Positions 1-8,570 of a DNA stretch of 64,000 nt are shown here, piece by piece (within the stretch, counting starts at the first letter, position 1; every line of letters starts with the position of its first letter). The notes beneath the pieces were generated by a model. That model saw only the letters and a program-made list of their open reading frames with translations. It ran no database searches and was not told the DNA's origin. This stretch comes from Kalymmatonema hyalinum WJT4-NPBG1. GTDB lineage: Bacteria > Cyanobacteriota > Cyanobacteriia > Cyanobacteriales > Nostocaceae. Position numbers and translations under genes: made by a program. The stretch is from positions 1 through 64,000 of the forward strand of contig JAHHIB010000042.1 of the NCBI GenBank assembly GCA_019359075.1, given 5' to 3'.

Positions 1-59
1 AGCCGTTTTTTCAATTCCTCTTCGCTTTCTGTTATCTCAACCTTGAATGAGCGGCCCAT
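1..59 (-). CDS. IS630-like transposase, N-terminal fragment leaving the window
   Basis: Reading leftward from an ATG at 59-57, the frame gives MGRSFKVEITESEEELKKRL and runs off the left edge. This N-terminus resembles the start of the helix-turn-helix half of cyanobacterial IS630-type transposases, which begin with a short beta segment followed by a charged ESxEEL helix. Only 19 residues are visible, so neither the family nor intactness can be confirmed. Its position beside a beheaded response regulator (107-205) fits an insertion into that gene. It could instead be another small HTH protein. Confidence 0.5.
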   Translation of the reverse strand, partial: MGRSFKVEITESEEELKKR

Positions 60-106
60 GAGTACTTAAACTTATGCAATTTGCAACTTCTCTATTATAT
101 GCAGCT

Positions 107-205
107 TCACATTAAATTGGTATTAAGCGTTCCGTCTAGGATTAATTCATGATCATCAATTACAACAAATTTCAGATTGGCAGGTGTTGGTAAATCTTGG
201 CTCAT
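107..205 (-). pseudogene. Response regulator receiver domain, N-terminal stub
   Basis: The frame from ATG (205-203) reads MSQDLPTPANLKFVVIDDHE, continues LILDGTL, and stops at TGA after 32 residues. KFVVIDDHELILDGT is the first beta strand and acidic pocket (paired Asp) of a NarL-type receiver domain. The phosphoacceptor Asp, the rest of the fold and any DNA-binding domain are missing. The break lies 50-100 bp from the transposase start at 59, so insertion of that element is the likely cause. It is very unlikely to be functional. Confidence 0.55.
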
Positions 206-361
206 TGCAGATTTGTAGATAAAATTAGGTATTATAATACTCAAGTAATCCTTTGATTTTATCTCTTCAAAATCTTAAAATTATTAATTAGTAATTTCCT
301 TGCCATTCTTGTAAAGCTTTTTGCTTCATTCTTCAGAGGGTGTTTGAAAAGTGATGAGAGG

Positions 362-532
362 TCAAATTTTATGCCAAACGCTTATCATAATACGAATCAT
401 GGCAAGGTAGATAAACGTCTCTGAGGTTTGGGGTAATAGCTAGTAGTCTTTATTCAAACGCCAACACCCAGTCAGGCAGCCCAAGGTTCTTTCTACCACC
501 CAACGTTTAAATCCGACATTCCCCACCTTCAA
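362..532 (-). pseudogene. IS5-type transposase C-terminal remnant
   Basis: One reverse frame encodes KRWVVERTLGCL, then RLNKDY, an in-frame TAG, and LLPQTSETFIYLAMIRIMI before a TGA stop. This matches the well-known C-terminus of IS5/IS1031-type DDE transposases (KRWVVERTFAWL...RRLSKDYE...AMIRLML), which carries the catalytic Glu of the DDE triad in VERT. The internal stop sits where the family has Glu after KDY. Upstream sequence is also broken by stops, so this is a decayed tail rather than an active element. Confidence 0.75.
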
Positions 533-889
533 CTGTCACAATCGGTTTTTACTGTTTTTTAGCAAGAGATAAAGCTATCTCATATACCATTACTTCTGGA
601 ATCAACGGATAAAGAACGATTTAAAAGCATAATTTTTAGCTGAAAAACAAGAAAAATTGCAGTGATTATGCTGTGTGACACCCCAGGGTGCGGAATGTGG
701 GTTAAATAGCCTAACATTGCCCTTGTGTTCATGTGATCGCAGCACGACTTGCACTATCCATTGTTTAATCTTCCCAAAGTCTATCAGGCAATACCAACTA
801 AACGGTGAATATCTCACCGACATTTATGTAAGCAGTCCCAAAAGCGATGGTGCGCAGCACCCACCTTTGATCGCACTGAGATAAGAAAA
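533..889. other. Intergenic stretch without a convincing gene
   Basis: About 350 bp between the IS5-type remnant and the CPBP gene. Short open frames on both strands show no recognisable motif and no good ribosome binding site. The last 60 bp carry GCGATCG-like and GCGATGG-like words typical of cyanobacterial dispersed repeats. I see no RNA gene or clear promoter. Confidence 0.4.
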
Positions 890-1486
890 TCAATTTTTAA
901 TGATCTGAGACTGCCCAATCTTCCAAAAATAGCTGGAAATCAAATTGGTAATGATATGAGCAACAATTGGCACTAATAAGTTACCACTCAGGAGGGCACT
1001 ATAACCCAGAAATAATCCGACAATGCTTGCCCAAATCACATACGGCCACTGTTCGGAACCACTTAGATGTAATACACCAAAGCAAACACTTGAGAGAATC
1101 ACAGCGAAATGGTCGTATCCAAAGGCTGGTATCATCACACCCCGAAATAACAATTCTTCACTTAATCCTGGTAGTAACCCTAGCCATATCAAGTCTGGCA
1201 AAGCTAAGGGCTTTAGTACCATTTCTAAGTAATAATTGGCACTTCTACGGTAGGAAGGCCACAGGCGATAAGCTAAGCCACTCAAGGCGGTGATGGATAA
1301 ACCCAACAACACCCCCCAAAGCAACTCTGTCTCGTGCCAGCGCGATGACATTAAGGAAAAGCGACCAAATTGCAGCCACACCTTAGCGATTATCCACAAA
1401 AGAATTGCAGTCGCTCCCATCGCCACCAGCACTTGAGTGCGTGTCAAATAAGGGATTTCTGGCTCTTGCTTCTGCTGTTGTGCCAC
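890..1486 (-). CDS. CPBP family intramembrane metalloprotease
   Basis: A 198-residue membrane protein of the CPBP (CAAX protease and bacteriocin-processing, Abi) family. The family signature is complete: motif 1 EELLFRG near residue 109, motif 2 FGVLH near residue 136, and a third motif with His and Asn in PIVAHIITN near residue 175. The paired Glu and the two His are the expected metal or catalytic residues. Roughly five or six hydrophobic helices surround them. Members cut substrates within the membrane; some process peptides or modulate immunity to bacteriocins, but no substrate can be inferred here. Its neighbour DUF3326 is co-directional with a 71 bp gap, so co-transcription is possible. 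Confidence 0.88.
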   Translation of the reverse strand: MAQQQKQEPEIPYLTRTQVLVAMGATAILLWIIAKVWLQFGRFSLMSSRWHETELLWGVLLGLSITALSGLAYRLWPSYRRSANYYLEMVLKPLALPDLIWLGLLPGLSEELLFRGVMIPAFGYDHFAVILSSVCFGVLHLSGSEQWPYVIWASIVGLFLGYSALLSGNLLVPIVAHIITNLISSYFWKIGQSQIIKN

Positions 1487-1557
1487 GGGAGTTTACCAGG
1501 GGAGTGGGGGACAAAAAGTAAAAAGTCAAAAGTCAAAAGAAATTCTTTTTACTTGTT

Positions 1558-2625
1558 TTAACTAATGATTAATGATTGCAAAGGAAATATATTCGCGCTA
1601 AGAGCAGATGGGTTAATGCCTGCTTTCAGGGCAACTAATACACCTACTGCTTCTAAATAAGAGTTTACCTGTATTGATTTTATCCCTAAAGGTTGCGGAC
1701 GAACTCGTACCTGAGTCTGATTTTCCTCCACGGTAATAATTTGACATCGCCTACTGTGACTTAAACTTAGCAAGGCGCTACTGCCACAAGCAGTTGCTGG
1801 TACAATCGCCGCATCAACTTGGTTTGCCCAAATGTCACCAAATTCGGACAATTTATCAGACGCCCCGGTAATAAACTGGGGTGCGCGACTCAAACCAACA
1901 AGCACGCTTGGTAAAAAAGTATAGCCTAATTCTTCGGCGGCGGAACGAGGAGATAAATTTGGATCTAGAGATGGGGGAAAGAAGGCGGGAGAATGGGCGC
2001 AAGGAATTTGAAATGTTCGCACCACCAAATGGCTGATCACAGCTTCTGCACCAGCAATGGGATCGACTCCTTTACCGTGGCGGTAGTTTTGGTCTATCTG
2101 TTCATCAAGAGTATCGGGAAAACGAGCAACAACTGCGATCGCCTCTGCCCCCGCCCTTTTAATTAGGACTTCCGCCGCCCGCAACAAACTATCTGGGTTA
2201 CCTATTGTTCCCCAACTTGCCCCAGAAGTCGCTTGCCGTAATTCCACATTTAACGGCGCGTCAGTTATGACATAATCTGTTAAGGATAATCCTAGAGTTG
2301 CTCTGGCTGCATCTGCTGCTTGCAGGTGTCTGTGCCGTAACTCTGGTTCAATTGCTTGATCAAGAACTAAACCTATCCGATTTTGGTGGACTGGACGCAA
2401 ACCCCAGCATCCAGCAGCAAATTTGTCAAGCCCGTAACCTTCAACGTAGAAAGTGTTGGACAAGTTCCAGTATAAAATAGCGCCATTAAGGACATTGGGG
2501 TGAGTGATCAGGCGATCGCAAACCTGTGCGAAAGCCTTTGCAACTGGCAATGCATCTCCTGCATAACCCCCGATTGCTGCTCCAATGCCAGTAGGAACAA
2601 TTAAGATAGCGGTATATGGACGCAC
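1558..2625 (-). CDS. DUF3326 domain-containing protein
   Basis: A 355-residue soluble protein covering the whole DUF3326 family, which is common in cyanobacteria and plant plastids. The N-terminus MRPYTAILIVPTGIGAAIGG is the glycine-rich start typical of the family, followed by conserved segments around HPNVLNGA, NTFYVEGYGLD and ATACGSSALL. No biochemical function is established for the family. The glycine-rich opening could bind a nucleotide or phosphate, which is speculation. It lies upstream of and in line with the CPBP protease and downstream of the ferredoxin gene pair, all on the minus strand. Confidence 0.85.
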   Translation of the reverse strand: MRPYTAILIVPTGIGAAIGGYAGDALPVAKAFAQVCDRLITHPNVLNGAILYWNLSNTFYVEGYGLDKFAAGCWGLRPVHQNRIGLVLDQAIEPELRHRHLQAADAARATLGLSLTDYVITDAPLNVELRQATSGASWGTIGNPDSLLRAAEVLIKRAGAEAIAVVARFPDTLDEQIDQNYRHGKGVDPIAGAEAVISHLVVRTFQIPCAHSPAFFPPSLDPNLSPRSAAEELGYTFLPSVLVGLSRAPQFITGASDKLSEFGDIWANQVDAAIVPATACGSSALLSLSHSRRCQIITVEENQTQVRVRPQPLGIKSIQVNSYLEAVGVLVALKAGINPSALSANIFPLQSLIIS

Positions 2626-2747
2626 AGACTTAAGTCACAACTCACAATATATAATTTTAATTTTTATGAGTGAATAGTTAGCTATTAGTTACGATTTCAC
2701 TTTCAACTTTTCACTAACTACTAACCGTTAACACTCACTATTTGCTA

Positions 2748-2924
2748 TTAGCTTTCTGTGGTGACAACAGCTTCAACAGTGCATGCTTGCTGTTCCACAT
2801 CGACCGATGTAATTGCCCACCGCAAAGGTTCTCCCTGTTTTTTCAATTCTGCTTCAATGACTTTTTGCAGTTCTGTGGGAGTTTCTTGTAGGTTAATTTC
2901 GGCTGTAATAAAATGGGTTGTCAT
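2748..2924 (-). CDS. Small 58-aa protein coupled to ferredoxin gene
   Basis: The reverse frame from ATG (2924-2922) to TAA (2750-2748) encodes a 58-residue acidic protein starting MTTHFITAEINLQETP and ending VEAVVTTES. A good Shine-Dalgarno (AGGAG, 7-8 bases upstream) supports the start. It follows the ferredoxin stop codon by 21 bp, so the two genes are probably one operon. The sequence contains KVIEAELKKQGEPLRWAITS, a predicted helix followed by a strand, and one Cys. I do not recognise a family. A role as a partner or maturation helper for the ferredoxin is inference from context only. Confidence 0.75.
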   Translation of the reverse strand: MTTHFITAEINLQETPTELQKVIEAELKKQGEPLRWAITSVDVEQQACTVEAVVTTES

Positions 2925-2945
2925 TATTTTACTCCTGAGTTTTAA

Positions 2946-3266
2946 CTATTTACCAAATTGCAACTGATAAACAATTTCTTCCTTTTCGGTTTCAATTTTT
3001 AAATCGGAACGAGGATAAGCGACACAAAGCAATACATAACCTTGTTTTTGCAGTTCCGGACTCACGCCCATACCATCACTTTGATCTACAGTTCCAGAGA
3101 CAATTTGGGCAGCACAAGTCGTACAAACACCGGCATGACAGGAACTTGGCAACTCTAAACCAGCTGCATCAGCAACTGATAGGACGGTTTCATTTTCGGG
3201 AACTTGCAAAGTATGAGTTTTGCCTTGGTGGTTAATTTCAACGGTGTAAGTTTCGGGCATATACAA
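2946..3266 (-). CDS. Plant-type [2Fe-2S] ferredoxin
   Basis: A 106-residue ferredoxin (104 if translation begins at the second Met, MPETYT). Cluster ligands are visible: Cys-x4-Cys-x2-Cys in SSCHAGVCTTC and the fourth Cys in YVLLCVAYP. The C-terminus is longer than in photosynthetic PetF and ends EIVYQLQFGK. Replacement of the usual RAGxCSSC loop by HAGVCTTC suggests one of the specialised cyanobacterial ferredoxins rather than the main Photosystem I acceptor. It carries single electrons in the cytoplasm; the partner enzyme is unknown. It is the first gene of a probable operon with the 58-aa gene at 2748-2924. Confidence 0.9.
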   Translation of the reverse strand: MYMPETYTVEINHQGKTHTLQVPENETVLSVADAAGLELPSSCHAGVCTTCAAQIVSGTVDQSDGMGVSPELQKQGYVLLCVAYPRSDLKIETEKEEIVYQLQFGK

Positions 3267-3518
3267 TAGCGGTGCTATGCAACGGATAAGTCAAATATCC
3301 TATCTTATAAATAGGTGGACAACTCAATCAAGAATCGCCAGCAATGATAGCTAACTGGAAAGAACTTGACTAGCTAGGGCGCTAACCAGTGATAATTATA
3401 AGTCCTCGCTAGACAAAAAACTTAACCAAGGGAGACTTCTGGAAAAATTCCCCATAAAGAATGGGAAGTGATTGTACACATAGAATAAATTTTTGAACCG
3501 TATATCTTGGAGAGGAGA

Positions 3519-6185
3519 ATGCTAGAATCATACCGCAGACACGTTGCCCAAAGAGCCGCACTAGGAATTCCCCCTTTGCCTTTAGATGCAAATCAAACAT
3601 CAGAACTGTGCGAATTACTGAATAATCCGCCTGCGGGTGAAGAGGATACATTACTGCAATTGTTGCGCGATCGCGTTTCCCCTGGAGTCGATCCCGCAGC
3701 TTACGTCAAAGCTGGGTTTCTCACCGACATTGCCAAAGAGGAAATCACCAGCCCCTTAATTTCCCCCATCGAAGCAGTGCAATTGCTAAGTACAATGGTG
3801 GGTGGCTACAACGTCCAATCATTAATCGAATTGCTGCAAACGCCCACCGTATCCGTATCGTTATCTTCCGAAACACCTCTGGTGATGGGGGGACAAGGAA
3901 AGGAACCGATAGCAGCATACGCCGCAGTGGCATTAAGTAAAATCTTGCTAGTGTATGACGCCTTCCACGATATTTTGGAATTATCTAAAACCAATCCCTT
4001 CGCCAAGCGCGTGATAGACTCTTGGGCAGAAGCTCAGTGGTTCAGTGTTCGTCCGGCGATACCAGAGTTCATCAATGTCACCGTCTTCAAAGTCCCTGGC
4101 GAGACGAATACCGACGACTTATCCCCCGCACCCCAGGCTATGACTCGCCCGGATATTCCTTTACACGCCTTGGCGATGTTGGAAAGCAAAATGCCTGGCG
4201 CGCTGCAAACCATTGCTGAGTTGAAGAAAAAGGGGTATCCCGTCGCCTACGTGGGAGATGTAGTGGGTACTGGTTCCTCGCGCAAGTCGGCAATTAATTC
4301 TGTATTGTGGCACATTGGACATGATATTCCTTACATACCCAACAAGCGGGCGGGCGGATATATTTTAGGCGGTTCTATTGCGCCTATCTTCTTCAACACC
4401 GCCGAAGATGCTGGTGCTTTGCCTATCCAATGCGATGTCAGCAAAATGGAAACCGGCATGGTGATTACTATCTACCCCTACAGAGGGGAAATCACCAATG
4501 AAGCTGGCGAAGTGATTTCCACCTTCACCCTGAAACCTGACACCATCTTAGATGAAGTCCGCGCCGGAGGACGCATTCCCCTGCTTATCGGACGCACTCT
4601 CACTGATAAAACCCGTCAAGCACTGAATTTAGAACCTAGCACCGTCTTTACCCGTCCCCAACAATCCGCCGATACAGGCAAAGGCTACACCTTAGCACAG
4701 AAAATGGTGGGTAAAGCCTGTGGTTTACCCGGTGTCCATCCCGGTACATCATGCGAACCGATCATCACAACCGTTGGTTCTCAGGATACCACCGGACCGA
4801 TGACTCGCGATGAATTGAAAGAACTTGCTTGTCTCGGTTTCAGTGCAGACTTGGTGATGCAAAGTTTCTGCCACACCGCAGCTTATCCCAAACCGGTTGA
4901 CATCAAAACTCATCACGAATTGCCCGACTTTTTCGCCTCTCGTGGCGGTATCGCATTGCACCCCGGCGATGGGATCATCCACTCCTGGTTAAACCGGATG
5001 CTACTCCCTGACACCGTGGGGACTGGTGGGGACTCCCACACCCGCTTCCCCTTGGGCATTTCCTTCCCCGCTGGTTCCGGGCTGGTGGCGTTTGCTGCGG
5101 CGTTGGGTGTGATGCCTTTGGATATGCCAGAATCTGTTTTGGTACGGTTCAAAGGTGAATTGCAACCCGGTGTAACCCTGCGCGATATTGTGAATGCCAT
5201 TCCCTACGTGGCAATTCAAAAAGGTTTGCTGACGGTAGACAAGCAAAACAAGAAAAATGTCTTCGGTGGGCGGATAATGGAAATAGAAGGTTTGCCAGAC
5301 TTGAAAGTTGAGCAAGCTTTTGAACTCACCGACGCAACCGCCGAACGTTCCTGTGCTGGTTGCACGATCAAGCTGAGTGTTGAGACAGTTTCCGAATATC
5401 TGCGTTCCAACGTGGCGCTGTTGAAGAACATGGTAGCACGGGGCTATCAAGATGCCCGCACGATTTTGCGTCGCGTTGCCAAAATGGAAGAGTGGTTAGC
5501 AAACCCCGTGCTTTTGGAAGCCGATGCAGACGCAGAATACGCGGAAATTCTCGAAATTGATTTGAACGAAATCAAAGAACCTATTGTTGCTGCTCCCAAT
5601 GACCCCGATAATGTGAAATTATTATCGGAAGTTGCTAATGATCCGGTGCAAGAAGTTTTCCTCGGTTCTTGTATGACGAATATCGGTCATTATCGCGCCA
5701 CGGCTAAGGTGTTAGAAGGTGCAGGTGCAGTGAAAACTCGCCTGTGGATTTCTCCGCCAACTCGCATGGATGAACACCAACTCAAAGATGAAGGTGTGTA
5801 TGCCATTTTTGGTGCTGCGGGTGCGCGGACAGAAATGCCTGGTTGCAGTTTGTGCATGGGTAATCAAGCGCGGGTTGCTGATGGTACAACTGTGTTTTCA
5901 ACTTCAACGCGCAACTTCAACAACCGCATGGGTAAAGATGCGCGAGTTTATCTCGGTTCCGCTGAATTAGCAGCAGTTTGTGCGCTGTTAGGAAGGATTC
6001 CCACACTGCAGGAATATCTGGATATTGTGGCGAATAAAATTCATCCTTTTGCTGATGATTTGTATCGGTATTTAAACTTTGATCAAATTGCCGGTTTTGA
6101 GGATGAAGGACGAGTGATTTCGTTGGAAGAAATGCCCAGGATTGAGGATATTTTGGGTATGCCGACGGGGGCGGGTAAGAAGTAG
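3519..6185 (+). CDS. acnB: Aconitate hydratase B
   Basis: Bifunctional aconitase/2-methylisocitrate dehydratase of the B type, interconverting citrate and isocitrate via cis-aconitate in the cytoplasm. The 888 residues match the usual AcnB length. The N-terminal helical region ([18 protein letters not shown]), the swivel domain and the catalytic core are present. The [4Fe-4S] ligands are visible in [10 protein letters not shown] and PGCSLCMGN near the C-terminus. I place the start at the ATG at 3519 because a strong GGAGAGGAG ribosome site directly precedes it; an upstream in-frame TTG at 3507 lies inside that site. A factor-independent terminator follows at 6236. It is transcribed alone, divergent from the ferredoxin operon. 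Confidence 0.97.
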   Translation: MLESYRRHVAQRAALGIPPLPLDANQTSELCELLNNPPAGEEDTLLQLLRDRVSPGVDPAAYVKAGFLTDIAKEEITSPLISPIEAVQLLSTMVGGYNVQSLIELLQTPTVSVSLSSETPLVMGGQGKEPIAAYAAVALSKILLVYDAFHDILELSKTNPFAKRVIDSWAEAQWFSVRPAIPEFINVTVFKVPGETNTDDLSPAPQAMTRPDIPLHALAMLESKMPGALQTIAELKKKGYPVAYVGDVVGTGSSRKSAINSVLWHIGHDIPYIPNKRAGGYILGGSIAPIFFNTAEDAGALPIQCDVSKMETGMVITIYPYRGEITNEAGEVISTFTLKPDTILDEVRAGGRIPLLIGRTLTDKTRQALNLEPSTVFTRPQQSADTGKGYTLAQKMVGKACGLPGVHPGTSCEPIITTVGSQDTTGPMTRDELKELACLGFSADLVMQSFCHTAAYPKPVDIKTHHELPDFFASRGGIALHPGDGIIHSWLNRMLLPDTVGTGGDSHTRFPLGISFPAGSGLVAFAAALGVMPLDMPESVLVRFKGELQPGVTLRDIVNAIPYVAIQKGLLTVDKQNKKNVFGGRIMEIEGLPDLKVEQAFELTDATAERSCAGCTIKLSVETVSEYLRSNVALLKNMVARGYQDARTILRRVAKMEEWLANPVLLEADADAEYAEILEIDLNEIKEPIVAAPNDPDNVKLLSEVANDPVQEVFLGSCMTNIGHYRATAKVLEGAGAVKTRLWISPPTRMDEHQLKDEGVYAIFGAAGARTEMPGCSLCMGNQARVADGTTVFSTSTRNFNNRMGKDARVYLGSAELAAVCALLGRIPTLQEYLDIVANKIHPFADDLYRYLNFDQIAGFEDEGRVISLEEMPRIEDILGMPTGAGKK

Positions 6186-6235
6186 AAAAATCTCCATATT
6201 ATGCCCGCAGGCTTTAGCCTGGGGCTATAGGAACG

Positions 6236-6258
6236 AAGCCCGCCTACGCGGGCTTTTT
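6236..6258 (+). terminator. Factor-independent terminator after acnB
   Basis: An 8-bp stem AAGCCCGC / GCGGGCTT with a four-base loop (ctac), running directly into TTTTT. It sits about 50 bp after the acnB stop codon. A second weaker hairpin-like stretch (GCCCGCAGGCTTTAGCC) lies just upstream. Confidence 0.85.
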
Positions 6259-6296
6259 AACGTAAATCTATCTAAAGTCAGTCTTTAAGAATGTAA

Positions 6297-6398
6297 AAGG
6301 CTGTCTATGATTTTGCCGCAATCACTCCTAAAGACATTATTGGATGGTTCACCCACTGTTGCTACTATATTGCACCCAACACCAGAACCGCTTTCTAG
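6297..6398 (+). pseudogene. Transposase C-terminal remnant
   Basis: The frame reads KAVYDFAAITPKDIIGWF, then THCCYY, and reaches a TAG at 6396. The phrase YDFAAITPxDIIGWFTHCCY is familiar to me as the C-terminal tail of a common cyanobacterial IS630-type transposase (the last lines of the DDE domain). No start codon, catalytic core or inverted repeat accompanies it. I am confident it is gene debris and less sure of the IS family. Confidence 0.5.
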
Positions 6399-6545
6399 AG
6401 AAAAGTTGTTATTAAGATTATATGTAATTTTACCTTGATTTTATGAAAAATTCATTAAGCCTCGATTGATTTTTACGTATTATTTTGGATGAGACACGTA
6501 TTTTATTTACAGTCTGTGTTTTCACCTAAAAAGCAAAGGACTATT

Positions 6546-7226
6546 ATGCTCTGTCAAAAAGTCACATGGTTCATTCCCGTAGCCTTAACTTTACTTGGTT
6601 TTGGAGCGAATGTACAATCAGCCACCGCACAGACAAAGGAAAATACTTACGAGTTCAGTATTACTTACGACGCACTAGCTATCTTTGGTCCAGTCTTTAA
6701 CGAGGAAAAAAACATTCTAGATGTAGCCGTCTTAGGTGAAAGTATTGGTGATGCCCCTTTTGGATTAACTAACTTTGATAGCAGAACTTACGGGCGGTTT
6801 GAGGAGCGCGGAACCCAAATATTCAGCACGTTTGATGCAGATCCATCTGTATTTGGCATAGAAGGCAACCTTCGTGGCGATCGCTACTTTGGTGGTTCTA
6901 ACGAGTTATTTGGAAGAGCAAGCGATAGCGCTGTCATCGATTTGGTTCAACAAACTATTGTAGGTGGTGGTATCATAAATGTCACTGGTGGAACAGGTAT
7001 ATTCTCAAACGCTACAGGCTTAATAACTTTCACCCAAGAAGACAGGTTGTCTCCAGGTTCAACTGATGGACCCTTAACCTCTAGGGGTGTAGCTGTACTA
7101 AATTTCTCTATACGGACTCCTCAAAGAGTTCCTGAACCAGCAGCTACAACGACGTTAGTCGGCTTGGGTGTTACTGGAGCGGCTTTGTTGCTACATCAAT
7201 ATCGTCGTCGGCTTAATAATTTTTAA
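6546..7226 (+). CDS. PEP-CTERM sorting domain protein
   Basis: A secreted protein of about 226 residues. I choose the ATG at 6546 over the one at 6489 because it has an AAAGGA ribosome site and gives a proper signal peptide (MLCQKVTWFIPVALTLLGFG...ATAQ). The C-terminus has the PEP-CTERM signature: VPEP, a hydrophobic helix (TTLVGLGVTGAALLL), then a basic tail HQYRRRL. Such proteins are processed by an exosortase and often end up on the surface or in exopolysaccharide. The middle is rich in Gly, Asn and aromatic residues and looks like a beta-structured domain of unknown role. No exosortase gene is in this window. Confidence 0.88.
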   Translation: MLCQKVTWFIPVALTLLGFGANVQSATAQTKENTYEFSITYDALAIFGPVFNEEKNILDVAVLGESIGDAPFGLTNFDSRTYGRFEERGTQIFSTFDADPSVFGIEGNLRGDRYFGGSNELFGRASDSAVIDLVQQTIVGGGIINVTGGTGIFSNATGLITFTQEDRLSPGSTDGPLTSRGVAVLNFSIRTPQRVPEPAATTTLVGLGVTGAALLLHQYRRRLNNF

Positions 7227-7389
7227 CGTGAGTACGAACTGTTGAAAAAAGCGCGCGCTTCCTTCTGAGACTAATTAACTAATAAAAACTCATCGAATTC
7301 GTGAATAGGGAACTCAAGAGCGGGGAACAGTTTAGAAAGCTCCCTATTCCCTCGCTTGAGCCAGAGACCCCGACTTCTATAAGTGGTAC

Positions 7390-7422
7390 GTTTCAGGTGG
7401 GGTTGAAATCCCCATCTGAAAC
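7390..7422 (+). repeat. 33-bp palindromic repeat, copy 1
   Basis: Inverted repeat GTTTCAGgTGGGG - TTGAAAT - CCCCAtCTGAAAC. An equally long relative lies at 21326-21358 with the same loop and outer stem but changed inner stem pairs. It is in the gap between the PEP-CTERM gene and the DgcN-like gene. Confidence 0.8.
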
Positions 7423-7426
7423 AGTC

Positions 7427-7454
7427 TGTTGCCTGTTGCCTGTTGCCTGTTGCC
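7427..7454 (+). repeat. Heptamer tandem repeat, four units
   Basis: Four exact copies of TGTTGCC in tandem. Seven-base tandem repeats of this sort are a classic feature of heterocystous cyanobacterial intergenic DNA. The rest of the 7227-7526 gap shows no gene. Confidence 0.85.
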
Positions 7455-7526
7455 TCTTTAACGGTAATGTGTCGGTAACGGTTACTCTTCGCGTCTCTAC
7501 AGCGACTTGGTTTGAGGCAAAAAACC

Positions 7527-8570
7527 TCACCCCTGCATCACAGCATCCAACAACTTACCTGCGCCAAACCGGACTGGATCGGTACAAGGTAGACCAGTTT
7601 CAGCCTCGGTTTGGGCGATCGCATCCAATGCCTGTGATTCATCTAGATGACCCGTATTAAGAGCGATACCTACTACAGGTACAGGTCCAAAGGCACCACC
7701 TGCACTGGCGACCATTTCGTAAAGCCTTACCACTTCTGTCAAGGGCGGAATTGAAACACCAACATTCCTGACTTCAGTTTGTCCGGCACGATGTACCAGT
7801 ATCAACTGTGTTGGTTGCGAACCACGTATCAAGGGTAACGTTGCTGTGGAACCTGGGTGCAGCAGCGAACCTTGTCCTTCAATGTGCAGAATGTCGTAGT
7901 TTTTACCATAGCGCATGACCATTTGTTCCACAGCACCGGCGGCAAAGTCCACCCGCACTGCATCCAATGGCACGCCGTCCCCTTCTAACATCAAACCAGT
8001 TTGACCTGTGGCAAGGAACTTAGTATGCCAACCCCGCAGTCGTGACGCCCAATGTAACTCTAGGCTAGTTGACATTTTGCCAGCTGCCATATCGGTACCT
8101 ACAGTCAAAACCCGCCGACAAGGGAGAGTGCGTGCCATACCGCTGGCAACACCGATATTAGCTGGTTCTTTGCGCACATCCCAAATAACTTGCCCAGGTT
8201 TCAGCAGTGCTTTTAACTCTGGTATGGTTGCCAGAGGTGTGTGCAAGCCGTTCACCACCGACATCCCAGCTGTGACAGCGTCCTTGAGTTCATGCCAATA
8301 ATCATCTGGCAAAGCGCCGCCTTTGGGGGCAATGCCAATAACTAAAACTTCCGGTTTGTACTCCAGGGCTGCTGCAACCGATGAGACTATCGGCACATCA
8401 CGCTTGATACCTGTTAATTCGGTCAAGGATTTGCCTGCACATTCGCGATCAATCGCTGCTACGATTGGGGCTTCAGCATAGCGTAAAATTGACAGCCCGG
8501 TTTTGCCATAAGGTCCCTTGATTCCCTCATGCAGCAGGATAGCGATCCGTTGATTAAGCGCCAGACGCAC
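7527..8570 (-). CDS. DUF1611 protein, D-glutamate N-acetyltransferase (DgcN) family
   Basis: About 347 residues of the DUF1611 family, which has a P-loop-like second half (VLTVGTDMAAGKMSTSLEL). Proteins of this family have been assigned as DgcN, acetylating D-glutamate so that a DgcA racemase can convert N-acetyl-D-glutamate to the L form. The adjacent overlapping gene is an enolase-superfamily epimerase, exactly that pairing, which supports the role by context. The longer frame starts at 8633, but homologues I recall begin near RLxxNxxxAILLHEG, so I favour the GTG at 8570 with GGGG upstream. The reading frame then overlaps the epimerase by 17 bp, suggesting translational coupling. Confidence 0.75.
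   Translation of the reverse strand: MRLALNQRIAILLHEGIKGPYGKTGLSILRYAEAPIVAAIDRECAGKSLTELTGIKRDVPIVSSVAAALEYKPEVLVIGIAPKGGALPDDYWHELKDAVTAGMSVVNGLHTPLATIPELKALLKPGQVIWDVRKEPANIGVASGMARTLPCRRVLTVGTDMAAGKMSTSLELHWASRLRGWHTKFLATGQTGLMLEGDGVPLDAVRVDFAAGAVEQMVMRYGKNYDILHIEGQGSLLHPGSTATLPLIRGSQPTQLILVHRAGQTEVRNVGVSIPPLTEVVRLYEMVASAGGAFGPVPVVGIALNTGHLDESQALDAIAQTEAETGLPCTDPVRFGAGKLLDAVMQG

Noticed and set aside
2758-2967. Plus-strand frame of 69 codons
   Set aside because: It is the shadow of the minus-strand 58-aa gene, which has the better ribosome site and operon context.
3507-3521. TTG at 3507 as the acnB start
   Set aside because: It falls within the GGAGAGGAG ribosome site of the ATG at 3519, where AcnB proteins normally begin.
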